Shown one piece after another: positions 18,018-27,933 of a stretch of 64,000 nucleotides of DNA. Within the stretch, counting starts at the first letter, position 1; each line of letters begins with the position of its first letter. This DNA comes from Cohaesibacter sp. ES.047 (GTDB lineage: Bacteria; Pseudomonadota; Alphaproteobacteria; Rhizobiales; Cohaesibacteraceae): assembly GCF_900215505.1 (NCBI RefSeq), contig NZ_LT907844.1:868001-932000 (forward strand), read 5' to 3'. The position numbers and the translations under genes were made by a program. The notes under the pieces are model-generated. The model was not told the DNA's origin. It did no database searches and saw nothing but the letters and a program-made list of their open reading frames with translations.

Positions 18018-19364
18018 CTATTCATCCTCTTCCATATCGTCATCATGGCCGTCGCCTGCAAGGTTGGCAAGGCGCAACCTTTCAAGGGCGGCGAGTTCGG
18101 CCTCGAGCTTGTCGCGTTCGACCTTGCGCAGGCGCTCGGTCTCGGACTTGAGCTGGCCACAGGCCGCAAAGATGTCGCGGCCGCGCGGCGTGCGCACTGG
18201 CGAGGCATAGCCGGCGCGGTTGATGAAATCGGCAAAGATCTCGATCTGGTCCCAGTCAGAGCATTCATATTGCGTGCCCGGCCAGGGGTTGAACGGAATG
18301 AGGTTGATCTTGGCGGGAATGCCGCGCAGCATCTTGACCAGTTGGCGCGCATCCTCAAGGCTGTCGTTGACGCCCTTGAGCATCACATATTCAAAGGTGA
18401 TGCGCTTGGCGTTGGAGACGCCCGGATAGGTCTTGCAGGCGTGGAGCAGCTCTTTGAGCGGCCATTTCTTGTTGATCGGCACCAGTTCGTCGCGCAACTC
18501 GTCATTGGTTGCGTGCAGCGAGATGGCGAGCATGCAGCCAGCCTCTGCTCCGATGCGCTCGATGTTGGGCACATGGCCCGAGGTGGAGAGCGTGACGCGG
18601 CGCTTGGAGATCGACAGGCCTTCGCCATCGGACATGATCAGCATGGCGTTCTTGACGTGATCATAGTTGAACAGAGGCTCGCCCATACCCATCATAACCA
18701 CGTTGGTGACAAAGCGGCCCATTTTGGGAACGATGGCACCGGTTTCCGGTTCACGCTCGGGAAAGTCGTTCAGCATTTCGCGGGCAACGCGAAGCTGGGC
18801 GACGATTTCCTCGGAGGTGAGGTTGCGCACCAGCTTCTGGGTGCCTGTGTGGCAGAAGGTGCAGTTGAGGGTGCAGCCGACCTGTGAGGACACACAAAGG
18901 GTGCCGCGGTTCGCGTCGGGAATATAGACCGTTTCAACTTCGACCGGGCGACCTGCACCGCGGGGCGGGAAACGCAACAGCCACTTGCGGGTGCCATCAA
19001 CGGAAATCTGCTCGGCGACCAATTCGGGATGCGTGATGGAGTAAACAAGCTCCATCTTGGCGCGCAGATCCTTGGAGACGTTGGTCATCTGATCGAACGA
19101 GGTGGCGCCGCGCACATAGATCCAGTGCCACAGCTGGCTGACGCGCATCCGGACCTGCTTATCCGCCACACCGACACGGCGCATGGCCTCACCCAGCTCG
19201 GCGCGATCCATGCCGACAAGGTTGATCTTGTCCGGATCTGTCGCTGGCCAGCTATAGCCGTGGCTGATGGAGATTTCAGCCTGTTCTACAGGGGCTTCTG
19301 TGACTGCTTCTGTCACAGCATTTTCGGACGTGTCGACGAGAGTCGCCTGTTCCATGGCATTCAT
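18018..19364 (-). CDS. rlmN: Dual-specificity RNA methyltransferase RlmN
   Basis: A radical-SAM enzyme that methylates C2 of A2503 in 23S rRNA and of A37 in some tRNAs. The 448 residues include an N-terminal RNA-binding helical domain, the cluster motif [22 protein letters not shown], and [11 protein letters not shown] with the resolving cysteine. It is longer than the E. coli enzyme: about 40 extra N-terminal residues (acidic, [20 protein letters not shown] at the start) and a C-terminal extension ending in an acidic tail. Extended RlmN proteins are common in Hyphomicrobiales, as is the neighbouring IalB-family gene. Confidence 0.97.
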   Translation of the reverse strand: MNAMEQATLVDTSENAVTEAVTEAPVEQAEISISHGYSWPATDPDKINLVGMDRAELGEAMRRVGVADKQVRMRVSQLWHWIYVRGATSFDQMTNVSKDLRAKMELVYSITHPELVAEQISVDGTRKWLLRFPPRGAGRPVEVETVYIPDANRGTLCVSSQVGCTLNCTFCHTGTQKLVRNLTSEEIVAQLRVAREMLNDFPEREPETGAIVPKMGRFVTNVVMMGMGEPLFNYDHVKNAMLIMSDGEGLSISKRRVTLSTSGHVPNIERIGAEAGCMLAISLHATNDELRDELVPINKKWPLKELLHACKTYPGVSNAKRITFEYVMLKGVNDSLEDARQLVKMLRGIPAKINLIPFNPWPGTQYECSDWDQIEIFADFINRAGYASPVRTPRGRDIFAACGQLKSETERLRKVERDKLEAELAALERLRLANLAGDGHDDDMEEDE

Positions 19365-19703
19365 CTGCAGCGTTGACTGCAGTCTCCTCTTTTCAAGGCG
19401 ATTGCGCGGGGTGCAATCCTTGCAAGATCACCATTCGGGAACGACCGCGACGCCTGCCGGACAGGTCGAGGCCATGATCCTTGCCCTTTAGCGCGTGGCC
19501 ATCAGGGGGTGATCCGATTGTTGTGTTCTGATCTGTTTTCTACCGCACGCAATCCGGGGCATCATCGCTCTTTTGAGCGCGGCCATCGGGATCGGTGCGT
19601 TGAGTGGGGGTGTATAAAGCAAAAAAGCGGCTGTGTCAGCCGCTTTTTCTTCATTGCAATTGGCGCTGTATCTGATGCGCGATCTGCCCTATTCGGCGAT
19701 CGA
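19365..19703. other. rlmN upstream region
   Basis: This 339-bp stretch between the rlmN start and the end of the IalB-family gene holds one bidirectional terminator at 19621-19648 and, presumably, the rlmN promoter between it and 19364. No ORF in it is convincing. Confidence 0.5.
19621..19648 (-). terminator. Terminator of the IalB-family gene
   Basis: AAAAAGCGGCTG pairs with CAGCCGCTTTTT around a 3-base loop. The flanks are T-rich in both orientations. It lies 56 bp beyond the gene on the minus strand. Confidence 0.88.
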
Positions 19704-20216
19704 TCATTTGCACTCATCGCTGGCGCGACGGGTGGCTGCCGTAATGCCCGACAGGGAATATGTGTCGGTGGTCACGGTGCCGCGACGGGACGTGCCCTTT
19801 ACGGTCATGGTTGCACCGCGGCGCATGGCGTTCACAAGGCGGGCCTCTTCGGCGGCATTCTCAAGCCACGCGCCATCACCGGACGTGTAAAGGGTGAAAT
19901 TATCTGAGCCGACCTGAATCGTGGTCTTGGAGCCTTCCTTGTAGGGATAGCCGGTAATCACGTTGACTTCTTCCCGGACACCTTCCCGCGGACGGGTGGT
20001 GACGAAGAAATAGATCGGGTCACGATTGACGCCGGAGGGAGCCGTTGTTTTCGGCTGGCTCACCGCAAAGCACATTTTGCCACGCTGGGGATCGTTGAAG
20101 ACGTAAGCGCCCCAGTCTTTGTATTGTTCAACGCGAGTTGCTGCGCCTTGCGCGAAGGCGGCGGTGGCGGAAAGTGCGAAAAGGGTGGCTGCACTAAGGA
20201 TTGTTACGCTTTTCAT
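19704..20216 (-). CDS. Invasion-associated locus B (IalB) family protein
   Basis: A 170-residue periplasmic protein. A signal peptide is clear, with basic MKSV, a hydrophobic core and cleavage after ATAAFA near residue 22. The mature part shows IalB-family elements: KDWGAYV near residue 32, CFAVSQP, PIYFFVTTRP, NVITGYPYKEGS, and a late SLSGITAATRRASDEC ending. In Bartonella IalB is linked to erythrocyte invasion, but members are widespread in free-living Hyphomicrobiales, where the role is unknown. Start at 20216 has AGGTAGAG upstream. It lies upstream of rlmN on the same strand with a terminator between. Confidence 0.88.
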   Translation of the reverse strand: MKSVTILSAATLFALSATAAFAQGAATRVEQYKDWGAYVFNDPQRGKMCFAVSQPKTTAPSGVNRDPIYFFVTTRPREGVREEVNVITGYPYKEGSKTTIQVGSDNFTLYTSGDGAWLENAAEEARLVNAMRRGATMTVKGTSRRGTVTTDTYSLSGITAATRRASDECK

Positions 20217-20452
20217 CTCTACCTGTCGCTGTTGGACTGGATGCCAGAAGGAGCCATGGGCTCCAGTTGATTCATTCAACATTTACCAAGATCGGGGTTA
20301 CCAAACCGTGAAACTATCAGGAATTTTGGGAAATTTCTTGATTTTTCGTGCTGTTTGGCAGGTCTCGGCGGCCCGTTCGGGCCTGCTGTTTGCACAATTG
20401 TCGGCAAATGCGGCAATAGCAGGGCATTGCTCCCAAGGCGGTGCAAAGCTTT

Positions 20453-20995
20453 TTATCCCTTGAGTGCTTGGGGGATATCGGCCCGGAATTTTGGTGAGCC
20501 GTGGGTGTGAACGCGGGGCTCTTTCGGGCCGCCGACACGCACGGGGCGCTCGGTGAAGCCGCCCATCGACTGAACACGGTCATACATGATGATGGCTCCC
20601 GCTGTTGCCACATTGAGGCAGAAGCGGGTCGGGATCTTGATGATGAATTCGCAGCGGTCCTGCATGCCCCGCGTCAGGTTGCCCCGTTCCGGTCCGAGAA
20701 TATAGGCGGCCTTGGTGGGGTGGCGAAATGAGGGCAGATCGACCGCATCGTCGGTCAGTTCGACGCCAACCAGCCGGCAATCGTGGGGTAGCTGCATGGC
20801 ATCGCCCGAGGCCCATGGATAGTAGGGCAGATGATCCGAACTGTTAGACGTGTCGGTGCCCGGCTGGGCAAAGCTCTTCTCTGCCGCGATGGTGAAAAAG
20901 AAACTTGCGCCGAAGGCATGAGCGGTGCGCACCAGATTGCCGAAATTGCCTTCCTTGGACAGGCCCTCCACGCCGATAGCGAAATAACCGCGCAT
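20453..20995 (-). CDS. TrmH/SpoU-family RNA methyltransferase
   Basis: A 180-residue SPOUT methyltransferase. Motif 1 is GNFGNLVRTAHAFGA, motif 2 is YILGPERGNLTRGM, and motif 3 is CLNVATAGAIIMYDR, which form the trefoil knot that binds SAM. The target RNA cannot be named; 2'-O-methylation of tRNA or rRNA is the family reaction. The start at 20995 has AGGAAAG upstream and yields MRGYFAIGVEG; the frame remains open far beyond that, but the upstream part is antisense to the oxidoreductase gene and does not look coding. It is divergent from the quinone oxidoreductase. Confidence 0.88.
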   Translation of the reverse strand: MRGYFAIGVEGLSKEGNFGNLVRTAHAFGASFFFTIAAEKSFAQPGTDTSNSSDHLPYYPWASGDAMQLPHDCRLVGVELTDDAVDLPSFRHPTKAAYILGPERGNLTRGMQDRCEFIIKIPTRFCLNVATAGAIIMYDRVQSMGGFTERPVRVGGPKEPRVHTHGSPKFRADIPQALKG

Positions 20996-21224
20996 TGCTG
21001 TCTTTCCTGATTGCTGTTGTCTTCTGAATTGCGCCTTTCTAGCCCAAGCCTGCGGCGAAGGGAACCTTCCGGGGGTGGAAAAGATCGTGTCTTTCGCGCG
21101 AATGGGGCTTCGACTTTCCGGCAAGCTGACTTGATCCTGCTTCTCGCGGCCTTTCCGGCATGGTAGCTCTCTTGGCAGGTTATGTGCTGCCAATGCGTTA
21201 CGGAATATCTTGGGAGGAGATGGG

Positions 21225-22199
21225 ATGCGCGCTATTTTGTGTGAAAGGTTCGGGCCGCCGGAGGATCTGGTTCTGGCCGAGATTGCGACGCCAGAGCCCG
21301 GTCCGGGCGAGGTGCGAATCAAGGTTGCCGCCGCTGCGCTTAATTTCTTCGACACCCTGATCATCCAGAACAAATATCAATATACACCTGACTTGCCTTT
21401 CTCACCGGCCGGTGAAATTGCAGGCGTGATTGATGCGGTCGGTGAGGGGGTGGATGCTGCCCGGATCGGGGAGCGTGTGCTCAGTTATGTGCGCTGGGGC
21501 GGCGCGCGCGAGGCTGTGGTGGTGCCTGCGGATGAGGCCCTGCCGATGCCTCAGGGGCTTGGGTTCGAGGCGGCGGCGGGCCTGATGATCACATATGGCA
21601 CAACGATCTACGCCTTGCGCAGTCGGGCAAATTTGCGAGCTGGCGAGAGCCTTGCAGTGCTGGGGGCGTCGGGTGGCGTCGGGCTGGCGGCGGTCGAGAT
21701 CGGACATCTCATGGGGGCGGATGTAATCGCCTGCGCTTCGTCTGATGACAAGCTTGCTCTTTGCCAGTCACACGGGGCGGGCAGGCTGGTCACTTATTCC
21801 GATCAGGATCTCAAGACGACGCTCAAGGGCCTGACAGACGGGCGCGGCGTGAACGTGGTCTATGATCCGGTTGGCGGCGATTTGGCAGAGGCGGCGCTGC
21901 GGGCAACCTCTTGGTGTGGTCGTTTTCTCGTCATCGGCTTTGCCTCGGGGACGATCCCCAAAATGCCGCTCAATCTGGTGATGCTCAAGAGCGTCGATGT
22001 GCTCGGCGTCTTCTGGGGCGAGGCGATCCGGCGGGATCCGGTTGGCCACGCCGAAAATATGGCCCTGATCATGGGGTGGGTGGAAGAAGGCAAGCTCAGT
22101 CCTCATGTCGACCGGCGCTATCCGCTGGAAGAGACGGCCAAGGCCATTCGCGCCATTGCCAACAGGGACGTGCGCGGCAAGGTGATCATCACCATTTAG
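21225..22199 (+). CDS. NADPH:quinone oxidoreductase family protein (MDR superfamily)
   Basis: A 324-residue medium-chain dehydrogenase/reductase without the structural zinc site. The N-terminal GroES-like domain includes RIKVAAAALNFFDTLI and FSPAGEIAGVI. A Rossmann domain follows with LAVLGASGGVGLAAVEIGHL and VNVVYDPVGGDLAEAAL. The C-terminus closes as usual with RDVRGKVIITI. It should reduce quinones or enals with NADPH; the substrate is not evident. GGAGGA six bases before the ATG fixes the start. It ends four bases before the convergent YkvA gene. Confidence 0.9.
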   Translation: MRAILCERFGPPEDLVLAEIATPEPGPGEVRIKVAAAALNFFDTLIIQNKYQYTPDLPFSPAGEIAGVIDAVGEGVDAARIGERVLSYVRWGGAREAVVVPADEALPMPQGLGFEAAAGLMITYGTTIYALRSRANLRAGESLAVLGASGGVGLAAVEIGHLMGADVIACASSDDKLALCQSHGAGRLVTYSDQDLKTTLKGLTDGRGVNVVYDPVGGDLAEAALRATSWCGRFLVIGFASGTIPKMPLNLVMLKSVDVLGVFWGEAIRRDPVGHAENMALIMGWVEEGKLSPHVDRRYPLEETAKAIRAIANRDVRGKVIITI

Positions 22200-22202
22200 G
22201 CC

Positions 22203-22628
22203 TTACCGTTCGACGTGAATATCATGCTCGGACAGGGCCTGCTTTGCTCTTAAGCGGTGTTCGTCACTGATGTTGGCGTGAACGGTCTTGAGCACATAGG
22301 CGAGCAGTGCCAGATCATCGGTGAAACCAACACCCATGATCATGTCCGGGATAACATCGAAAGGCAGGACGAAATAGGCAAGCGCACCGATGAGCGTCAG
22401 GCGCACGCGAAAGGGCGTGTTGGCATCAAAGGCGCAATAGTAGCCGGCCACGACGTCCTCGATGATCGGGATCTGCCGAGCGGCCTTCTTGACCACGGTC
22501 CAGAACTTCCTGCGCACATCGGCGGCCTTCTTCGCCGTGCCCTTGTCGCGATGGCCGCTCTCGTCTTCGGCGGCCTTCTCTGGCGGCAGCAGTTCGAAAT
22601 CATCTTCGGTGTAGTGCTTGGTTGCCAT
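22203..22628 (-). CDS. YkvA family protein (DUF1232)
   Basis: A 141-residue protein with the DUF1232 core in its C-terminal half: YFVLPFDVIPDMIMGVGFTDD, preceded by a hydrophobic LTLIGALA segment and followed by a polar helix (ISDEHRLRAKQAL). The first 50 residues are acidic then basic and probably soluble. Family members are small membrane-associated proteins of unknown function. It ends tail to tail with the quinone oxidoreductase, with no visible terminator in the three-base gap. Confidence 0.85.
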   Translation of the reverse strand: MATKHYTEDDFELLPPEKAAEDESGHRDKGTAKKAADVRRKFWTVVKKAARQIPIIEDVVAGYYCAFDANTPFRVRLTLIGALAYFVLPFDVIPDMIMGVGFTDDLALLAYVLKTVHANISDEHRLRAKQALSEHDIHVER

Positions 22629-22765
22629 CTATGCTTCCCCAACCTTTCTGTTGCCTTTGATATGGGGAATATCGGCTCAAAAGCAAGCTAGGTCAGGTTA
22701 TCTTGATCGGACTGGTCGGGTGCCAAACTTTGGCAATGGCCGGATTTTTTTAAGGACGAATTGCC

Positions 22766-22801
22766 AAAAAAGCCCGGAGCATTGTTGCTTCGGGCTTTTT
22801 G
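22766..22801 (-). terminator. Strong terminator downstream of purH
   Basis: A 15-bp stem, AAAAAGCCCG-G-AGCA with TGCT-T-CGGGCTTTTT, around a 4-base loop, T-rich on both sides. It lies 115 bp past the purH stop. A second inverted repeat, GCGCTTGAC/GTCAAGCG at about 22891-22910, abuts the stop and has no T tract. Confidence 0.8.
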
Positions 22802-22809
22802 TTTTGGTG

Positions 22810-22852
22810 CAGGCTGTCGGTGCTTTTTCTGCGAAAAAGACACCTTTCGCTG
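22810..22852. repeat. Palindromic intergenic element, copy A
   Basis: Begins CAGGCTGTCGGTGC, has a TTTTTC/GAAAAA stem, and ends CACCTTTCGCTG. It shares ends with copies at 41710 and 41806, while the stem sequence differs and still pairs. It sits eight bases after the purH terminator. Confidence 0.7.
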
Positions 22853-22914
22853 AGGGCGTCGTGCGTATGGCGCGGTCGGTAGGCATAAGGAACGCTTGAC
22901 CGCGTCAAGCGCTC

Positions 22915-24528
22915 CTAATGCCTGAAGTGGCGCATGCCGGTCATGACCATGGCGAGGTCTGCCTCATCGGCGGCCTTGATGACTTCATCATCGCGCATGG
23001 AGCCGCCGGGCTGGATGACAGCCGTGGCACCGGCTTCGGCGGCGGTCAGAAGACCATCAGCGAAGGGGAAGAAGGCATCGGAGGCAACCACGCAGCCCTT
23101 GGTGAGCGGCTCGGAAAGGCCCATGGCTTCGGCAGCGTCTTCTGCCTTTCGGGCAGCGATGCGGGCCGAATCCACGCGGCTCATCTGGCCTGCGCCGATG
23201 CCGACGGTCACACCGTCCTTGACATAGATGATGGCGTTGGACTTGACGTGCTTGCAAACGCGGAAGGCGAATTTAAGGTCGGCCAGTTCCTGCTCGCTGG
23301 GCTGGCGCTTTGTCGCGACCTTCAGATCAAGATCATCGACATTGCCATTGTCGCGGTTCTGGACCAAAAGGCCACCGGAGACGGACTTGACGGTGACGCC
23401 TTCCTCGCGTGGGTCGGCAAGGGAGCCAGCAAGCAAAAGGCGCAGGTTTTTCTTCTTGGCGACAATCTCCTTGGCGCCTTCGGTGGCGTCCGGCGCGATG
23501 ATCACCTCGGTGAAGATCTTGGTGATTTCCTCAGCGGCTTCCTCATCGAGCGTGCCGTTAAGGGCGACGATGCCGCCAAAGGCCGAGACCGGATCGCAGG
23601 ATAGCGCTTTCTCGTAGGCATCCTTCAGGCTCACGCCCGTGGCCACACCGCAAGGGTTGGCGTGCTTGATGATGGCAACGGCTGGAGAGAGGGCTGGGTC
23701 GAATTCGCTGACCAGCTCGTAGGCTGCATCGGTGTCGTTGATGTTGTTATAGGAGAGCTTTTTGCCCTGCACCTGAGTCGCTGTGGCGACGCCGGGGCGA
23801 GCAGAGGCGGTCTTGTAGAAGCCTGCGGCCTGATGGGGGTTCTCGCCATAGCGCATGACTTCTGCCAGTTCGCCACCAAAGGCGCGATAGGTCGGGGAGG
23901 GCAGCTCAAGCTCGGCTGCGAACCAGCCGGAAATGGCTGCATCATAGGCTGCGGTGCGGGCATAGGCCTTGGCAGCAAACGCCTTGCGGGCATCAAGCGG
24001 AATGCCGCCCTTGTTATTTAAAAGCGTGATGATTTCGGCATAGTCGGACGGGTCGACCAAGGTTGTCACGAAGGCATGGTTCTTGGCTGCGGCGCGGATC
24101 ATCGCCGGGCCGCCGATATCGATATTCTCGACCGTGGTGGCATAGTCGGCACCCTTGAGGATGGTTTCCTCGAAGGGGTAGAGATTGACCACAAGCAGGT
24201 CGATGTTGGGAATGCCGTGCTCTTTCATGGCGGAGGTGTGGGCTTCGACAGAGCGGGCGCCGAGCAGACCGCCGTGCACGCGCGGGTGCAGGGTCTTGAC
24301 GCGGCCATCCATTATTTCCGGGAATTCCGTGATCTCAGAGATATCCTTGACCGGGATGCCTGCATCGGCGATGGCCTTGCAGGTGCCACCGGTGGACACC
24401 AGTTCGACGCCCTTTTCGTGAAGGGCCTTGGCGAAATCGATGATGCCAGTCTTGTCGGAAACGGAAAGAAGGGCGCGTTTGACGGGGGAAACCTCCGGCG
24501 CGTCGACGGAAAGCGGAGCTACAGACAT
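22915..24528 (-). CDS. purH: Bifunctional AICAR transformylase / IMP cyclohydrolase
   Basis: A 537-residue enzyme catalysing the last two steps of IMP synthesis. The N-terminal MGS-like domain carries the cyclohydrolase ([33 protein letters not shown]). The C-terminal transformylase domain has [29 protein letters not shown] and a [11 protein letters not shown] segment near residue 440. Length and motif order match the family. In this window, as in many Hyphomicrobiales, it lies downstream of a heparinase-like gene and an RsmB-type methyltransferase on the same strand. Confidence 0.98.
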   Translation of the reverse strand: MSVAPLSVDAPEVSPVKRALLSVSDKTGIIDFAKALHEKGVELVSTGGTCKAIADAGIPVKDISEITEFPEIMDGRVKTLHPRVHGGLLGARSVEAHTSAMKEHGIPNIDLLVVNLYPFEETILKGADYATTVENIDIGGPAMIRAAAKNHAFVTTLVDPSDYAEIITLLNNKGGIPLDARKAFAAKAYARTAAYDAAISGWFAAELELPSPTYRAFGGELAEVMRYGENPHQAAGFYKTASARPGVATATQVQGKKLSYNNINDTDAAYELVSEFDPALSPAVAIIKHANPCGVATGVSLKDAYEKALSCDPVSAFGGIVALNGTLDEEAAEEITKIFTEVIIAPDATEGAKEIVAKKKNLRLLLAGSLADPREEGVTVKSVSGGLLVQNRDNGNVDDLDLKVATKRQPSEQELADLKFAFRVCKHVKSNAIIYVKDGVTVGIGAGQMSRVDSARIAARKAEDAAEAMGLSEPLTKGCVVASDAFFPFADGLLTAAEAGATAVIQPGGSMRDDEVIKAADEADLAMVMTGMRHFRH

Positions 24529-24678
24529 CGGAAATCCTGCGGTGTTTATTCGGGAAAGACTGCCATGGCGATATCATGTTTTGACCGCTAGGGGAACAAT
24601 CCATTTTGCAGTTTATGGCATCATATTGATGCTATTTTGGCATTAAATGGTGGCGTGAGGCAGCGGCGTACGTGCGGG

Positions 24679-26364
24679 CTATTCGGCAGATGCGACCCGC
24701 TCGAACATCCAGTTGATTGAGGGAATGTGGCTGGCGTAGCCATAGAGCACGAGCTGTTTGGTGGGCTGGATGCCGTGAATGTCGGACAAAAAGACGCTGT
24801 CCTCGATGGTCACTTCCATTTCCGTGGCTGAGAAAGACCAGATTTCGCCATTGGACAGACCAAGATAGACCATATCGCGATCATCGCTGGTTTCGATCTG
24901 GACGGAGGGGTGGAGGTGGAAGCGGATGGCGTAGCTGTCCTGACCTTTTCTGATGCCCTTGCCGATGGATTTCAACTCGTCATGACCATCAAGCCTGCGC
25001 CCGTCGATGGCCATCCAGAGCTGACGTTGATGGCGAATGCCATAGGTCGCACCATAGCCTTCGTGGCTGGTAATGATGGTTTCCTGTGCCTGATCCATGG
25101 AGCGGTCAACCACGGTTTTCAGCCCTGAACAGAAAAGTGGGCGGCCACCCAGATCAAATGACTTGGGTGCTACCGTGCAGGTCGAGCGGTCCTGAACCGA
25201 CAGGGTCGAATGGGCCGCAGTGCTGCGTGCGAGCTCGCGCCAACTTGCGTGGCGACAGGAGGGGGAGCCGCAATTGACGACGAAAAAGGCCGCGCCAATG
25301 CTCAGCTCAAACGACAGGGTTCCGGCATGAGCCTGCACCGATTGTTCGACGGGTGGGCAGTCGCCCGTGTCCATGATCAACAGGGTGGACCCTGCTTCCA
25401 TGCGCTGGTAGCCCGAGAAGCTCGCGTTGGCAACCGGGGTGCCGCGGGTATCATCGTAGGCGAGAATGGTGGCCATCTGGTCGGCGGGCGTTGCACCGGT
25501 GCCGTTGAAATGGGCAAAGGCACCATTGTGATGACGGAAGAAACGCAGCATCGGCATCATGCGTTCGATGGCGCGATTCATGCCCTCAGGCGGCACCATG
25601 TCGCGGGACAGAAAAGTCTGGCGCAAGGGAAGCAAGTCGAGCAGCAACCACAGAATGACAATGGGATTGCGCGAAACATGGCCGCCATCTGGAAGGATCT
25701 GCGCTTCAAGTTCGTTGACGAGCCGCTTTGATGTCGACCGAATGTAGCGTTCCTTGCCGGAAAGACAGAGCCAGCCAGCCAGTTCCGCAATCAACATATA
25801 AAGGCGGTTGGCGTTTTTGGGCATCAAAGCCTGAGAGGCGCGCAAATAACGCACCTGCAAGTAGAGCGCGCGAATGAAATTACGATAGAAATCGTGGTCG
25901 GCATGTTGCAGGATCAGCGGGGAATTGCTGAGCCAGGCAATGACCCGGTCGGCCACAACGGGCAACTCCCACGCATCCTGACCGAGGCGGGTGGATTGCT
26001 GAATCCAGTCTTCAACGAGATTTTGCGCATTCGAGCGCGAGAGTGTTGCCTCCGACGCGCGCAAATGTCTTAGCCAACGAAAGCCGTGCAGCTCGCGGGA
26101 CCATTCTTTGCTGGGGGGCAAAACCCGGAATGGCGACCGTCCCTCGCAGTTTTCAACCTGCCCGGCAAAGACATAATGTCCGGCATAAATGTCTTCTGCT
26201 ATGGTTGGGTCTGCGGTTCTGAGATCCTGCGGTGCAATCAGAAGACGTCCCGGACAGCCGGGCACGTATCGCTTGTGGCAGTTGGGGCGCCGGATCCGGA
26301 CTGCCTTTGCGCGTCGCGACAGAGTTGCCATATGCAACTGAATGTTTTGCCATTTTTCTGACAC
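24679..26364 (-). CDS. Heparinase II/III family protein
   Basis: A 561-residue protein with the two-part build of the family: a helical (alpha/alpha toroid-like) N-terminal half (WLRHLRAS, LAGWLCLSGKERYI, DGGHVSRNP) and a beta-rich C-terminal heparinase II/III domain starting near residue 320 (SGYQRMEAGSTLLIMDTG, RHASWRELARS, YGIRHQRQLW). These proteins occur beside purH and rsmB in many Hyphomicrobiales; a polysaccharide or cell-envelope glycan lyase is the family expectation, but no substrate is known. No signal peptide is obvious at the chosen start. Confidence 0.88.
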   Translation of the reverse strand: MSEKWQNIQLHMATLSRRAKAVRIRRPNCHKRYVPGCPGRLLIAPQDLRTADPTIAEDIYAGHYVFAGQVENCEGRSPFRVLPPSKEWSRELHGFRWLRHLRASEATLSRSNAQNLVEDWIQQSTRLGQDAWELPVVADRVIAWLSNSPLILQHADHDFYRNFIRALYLQVRYLRASQALMPKNANRLYMLIAELAGWLCLSGKERYIRSTSKRLVNELEAQILPDGGHVSRNPIVILWLLLDLLPLRQTFLSRDMVPPEGMNRAIERMMPMLRFFRHHNGAFAHFNGTGATPADQMATILAYDDTRGTPVANASFSGYQRMEAGSTLLIMDTGDCPPVEQSVQAHAGTLSFELSIGAAFFVVNCGSPSCRHASWRELARSTAAHSTLSVQDRSTCTVAPKSFDLGGRPLFCSGLKTVVDRSMDQAQETIITSHEGYGATYGIRHQRQLWMAIDGRRLDGHDELKSIGKGIRKGQDSYAIRFHLHPSVQIETSDDRDMVYLGLSNGEIWSFSATEMEVTIEDSVFLSDIHGIQPTKQLVLYGYASHIPSINWMFERVASAE

Positions 26365-26535
26365 GCGGGTTCTATCCGTCTTATTGAGAGAATTACGCCG
26401 AATAGGATTGGGATCCCGTCCAGATCCGAAAAGCCGTGATCTTGGTAAGCATACTGATTAGAATTTTAGCAAATCAGGGTTAACAAGCTCTATCCGGATC
26501 CAAGCGTATATTCGCGTTTCTTGTTGTTGTTGTCT

Positions 26536-27876
26536 CTAGCCCATGCGTTTAAGGCGGATCGCAAAGAAGCCATCAAGGCCTCCGCTTTCGGCCCAGATAT
26601 CGGGGCGGGTGCGGATGGAGCCATCCAGCTGGATGAAGGGATCAAGGCCCTCAAATTCACCCGGTTTGACCGGCTCGATGCCAAATTCGGGGTTGCTCAT
26701 CAGGAAGTCGGCAATGAGGTCGGGGCCTTCTTCAGGCTGGAGTGAGCAGGTGCAAAAGACCATCATGCCGCCCGGCTCGACTAGACCGGCGACCCGATCA
26801 AGCATTCTTGTCTGCAGTTTTGAAAAGTGGGCGATGTCCTCGGCAAAGCGCTGGTGGATGAGTTCGGGGTGACGGCGCACGGTGCCGGTCGCCGAGCAAG
26901 GGGCATCCAGCAGAACGAGCGGCCATTGACGGCCAAAGTCATGCTTGAAGACATCTCCGGTCACAAGCTCGGCCGTAAGGCCGGTGCGCTCAAGGTTCTC
27001 GCTCACCCGTTCAAGGCGCTTGGCGGATATGTCGACGGCGGTGACGTGGGCACCGTTGGCTGCCATCTGCAAGCTCTTGCCACCCGGAGCGGCGCACAGA
27101 TCCAGAACCTCTTTGTCTTTGACATCACCCAACAGGGTGACGGGGACAGTCGCAGCGGCATCCTGAACCCACCAGACACCTTCTTCAAAGCCGGGCAGGC
27201 GATCAACCCGTTCGTGCTCGATGAGGCGCAAGGATCCGGTCGGTGTTTCCACTGCGCCTAGCTCTGCGGCCCAGTGGGCCTTGTCGGCGGTGGGGTTGAG
27301 CGTCAGATCAAGCGGGATCTGGGGCTTGAGAAACTCAGCCATCATGGCGTTGGTGACGTCAAGACCATAGCTGTTGCACCAGGCGCGATAGAGCCAATCG
27401 GGCAGATTGGCACGGGCGGGATCGATGCTCGTAAGCTCTTCTTTGCCCTCGTTTGCAACCCGGCGCAGAATGGCATTGGTCAGGCCCTTGAAGCCGGCAT
27501 ATTTGCGCCATGTGCGATAGTGGGACACAGCACAGTCGACAACGGCGTGAGGCGGGGTTTCCAGATATATCAGCTCGGCGACACCGATGCGCAGGATGTT
27601 GCGCAAGGGGCCTGATTTTTTCGGCATGCCTCGGTCCATGAAGCGCGCCAAAAGCGTGTCGATTTCGCCAAGGTGCTGCAGCACGGTAATCGCGATACGC
27701 TTGGAAAAGGCACGATCGCTGCCGGTGAGCTTGCGCAAGGGGCCGTTGGAGATTTCATCGCGATAAGCGTCGTCGAGCAAGGCGTTGTCGCTCAGGACCG
27801 CGTGAATGAGACGAAGCGCCCCGGCACGGGCCGCCATGCCGCTTTTTTTGGGGGCATTCGAATTTTTCTCTGTCAT
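26536..27876 (-). CDS. RsmB/NOP-family RNA cytosine-C5 methyltransferase
   Basis: A 446-residue SAM-dependent methyltransferase. The first 150 residues form a NusB-like RNA-binding domain (RAGALRLIHAVL, FSKRIAITVLQHL). The catalytic domain includes DLCAAPGGKSLQMA for SAM binding, LLDAPCSATGTVRRHPE with the PC motif, and VFCTCSLQPEEGPD with the catalytic TCS cysteine. It should make m5C in 16S rRNA (position 967 in E. coli for RsmB), but the exact site is not certain from sequence. It is upstream of the heparinase-like gene. Confidence 0.92.
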   Translation of the reverse strand: MTEKNSNAPKKSGMAARAGALRLIHAVLSDNALLDDAYRDEISNGPLRKLTGSDRAFSKRIAITVLQHLGEIDTLLARFMDRGMPKKSGPLRNILRIGVAELIYLETPPHAVVDCAVSHYRTWRKYAGFKGLTNAILRRVANEGKEELTSIDPARANLPDWLYRAWCNSYGLDVTNAMMAEFLKPQIPLDLTLNPTADKAHWAAELGAVETPTGSLRLIEHERVDRLPGFEEGVWWVQDAAATVPVTLLGDVKDKEVLDLCAAPGGKSLQMAANGAHVTAVDISAKRLERVSENLERTGLTAELVTGDVFKHDFGRQWPLVLLDAPCSATGTVRRHPELIHQRFAEDIAHFSKLQTRMLDRVAGLVEPGGMMVFCTCSLQPEEGPDLIADFLMSNPEFGIEPVKPGEFEGLDPFIQLDGSIRTRPDIWAESGGLDGFFAIRLKRMG

Positions 27877-27933
27877 GGCGCGGCCTTAGATCATATTGGG
27901 GGCAATGTTGCAAGCGTTGGCATTAGCGAGCGG

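Noticed and set aside
20996-21373. N-terminal extension of the SpoU-type methyltransferase
   Set aside because: The extra 126 residues are antisense to the oxidoreductase gene and its promoter region, are Ser/Pro/Arg-rich and lie upstream of a good ribosome site for the shorter form.
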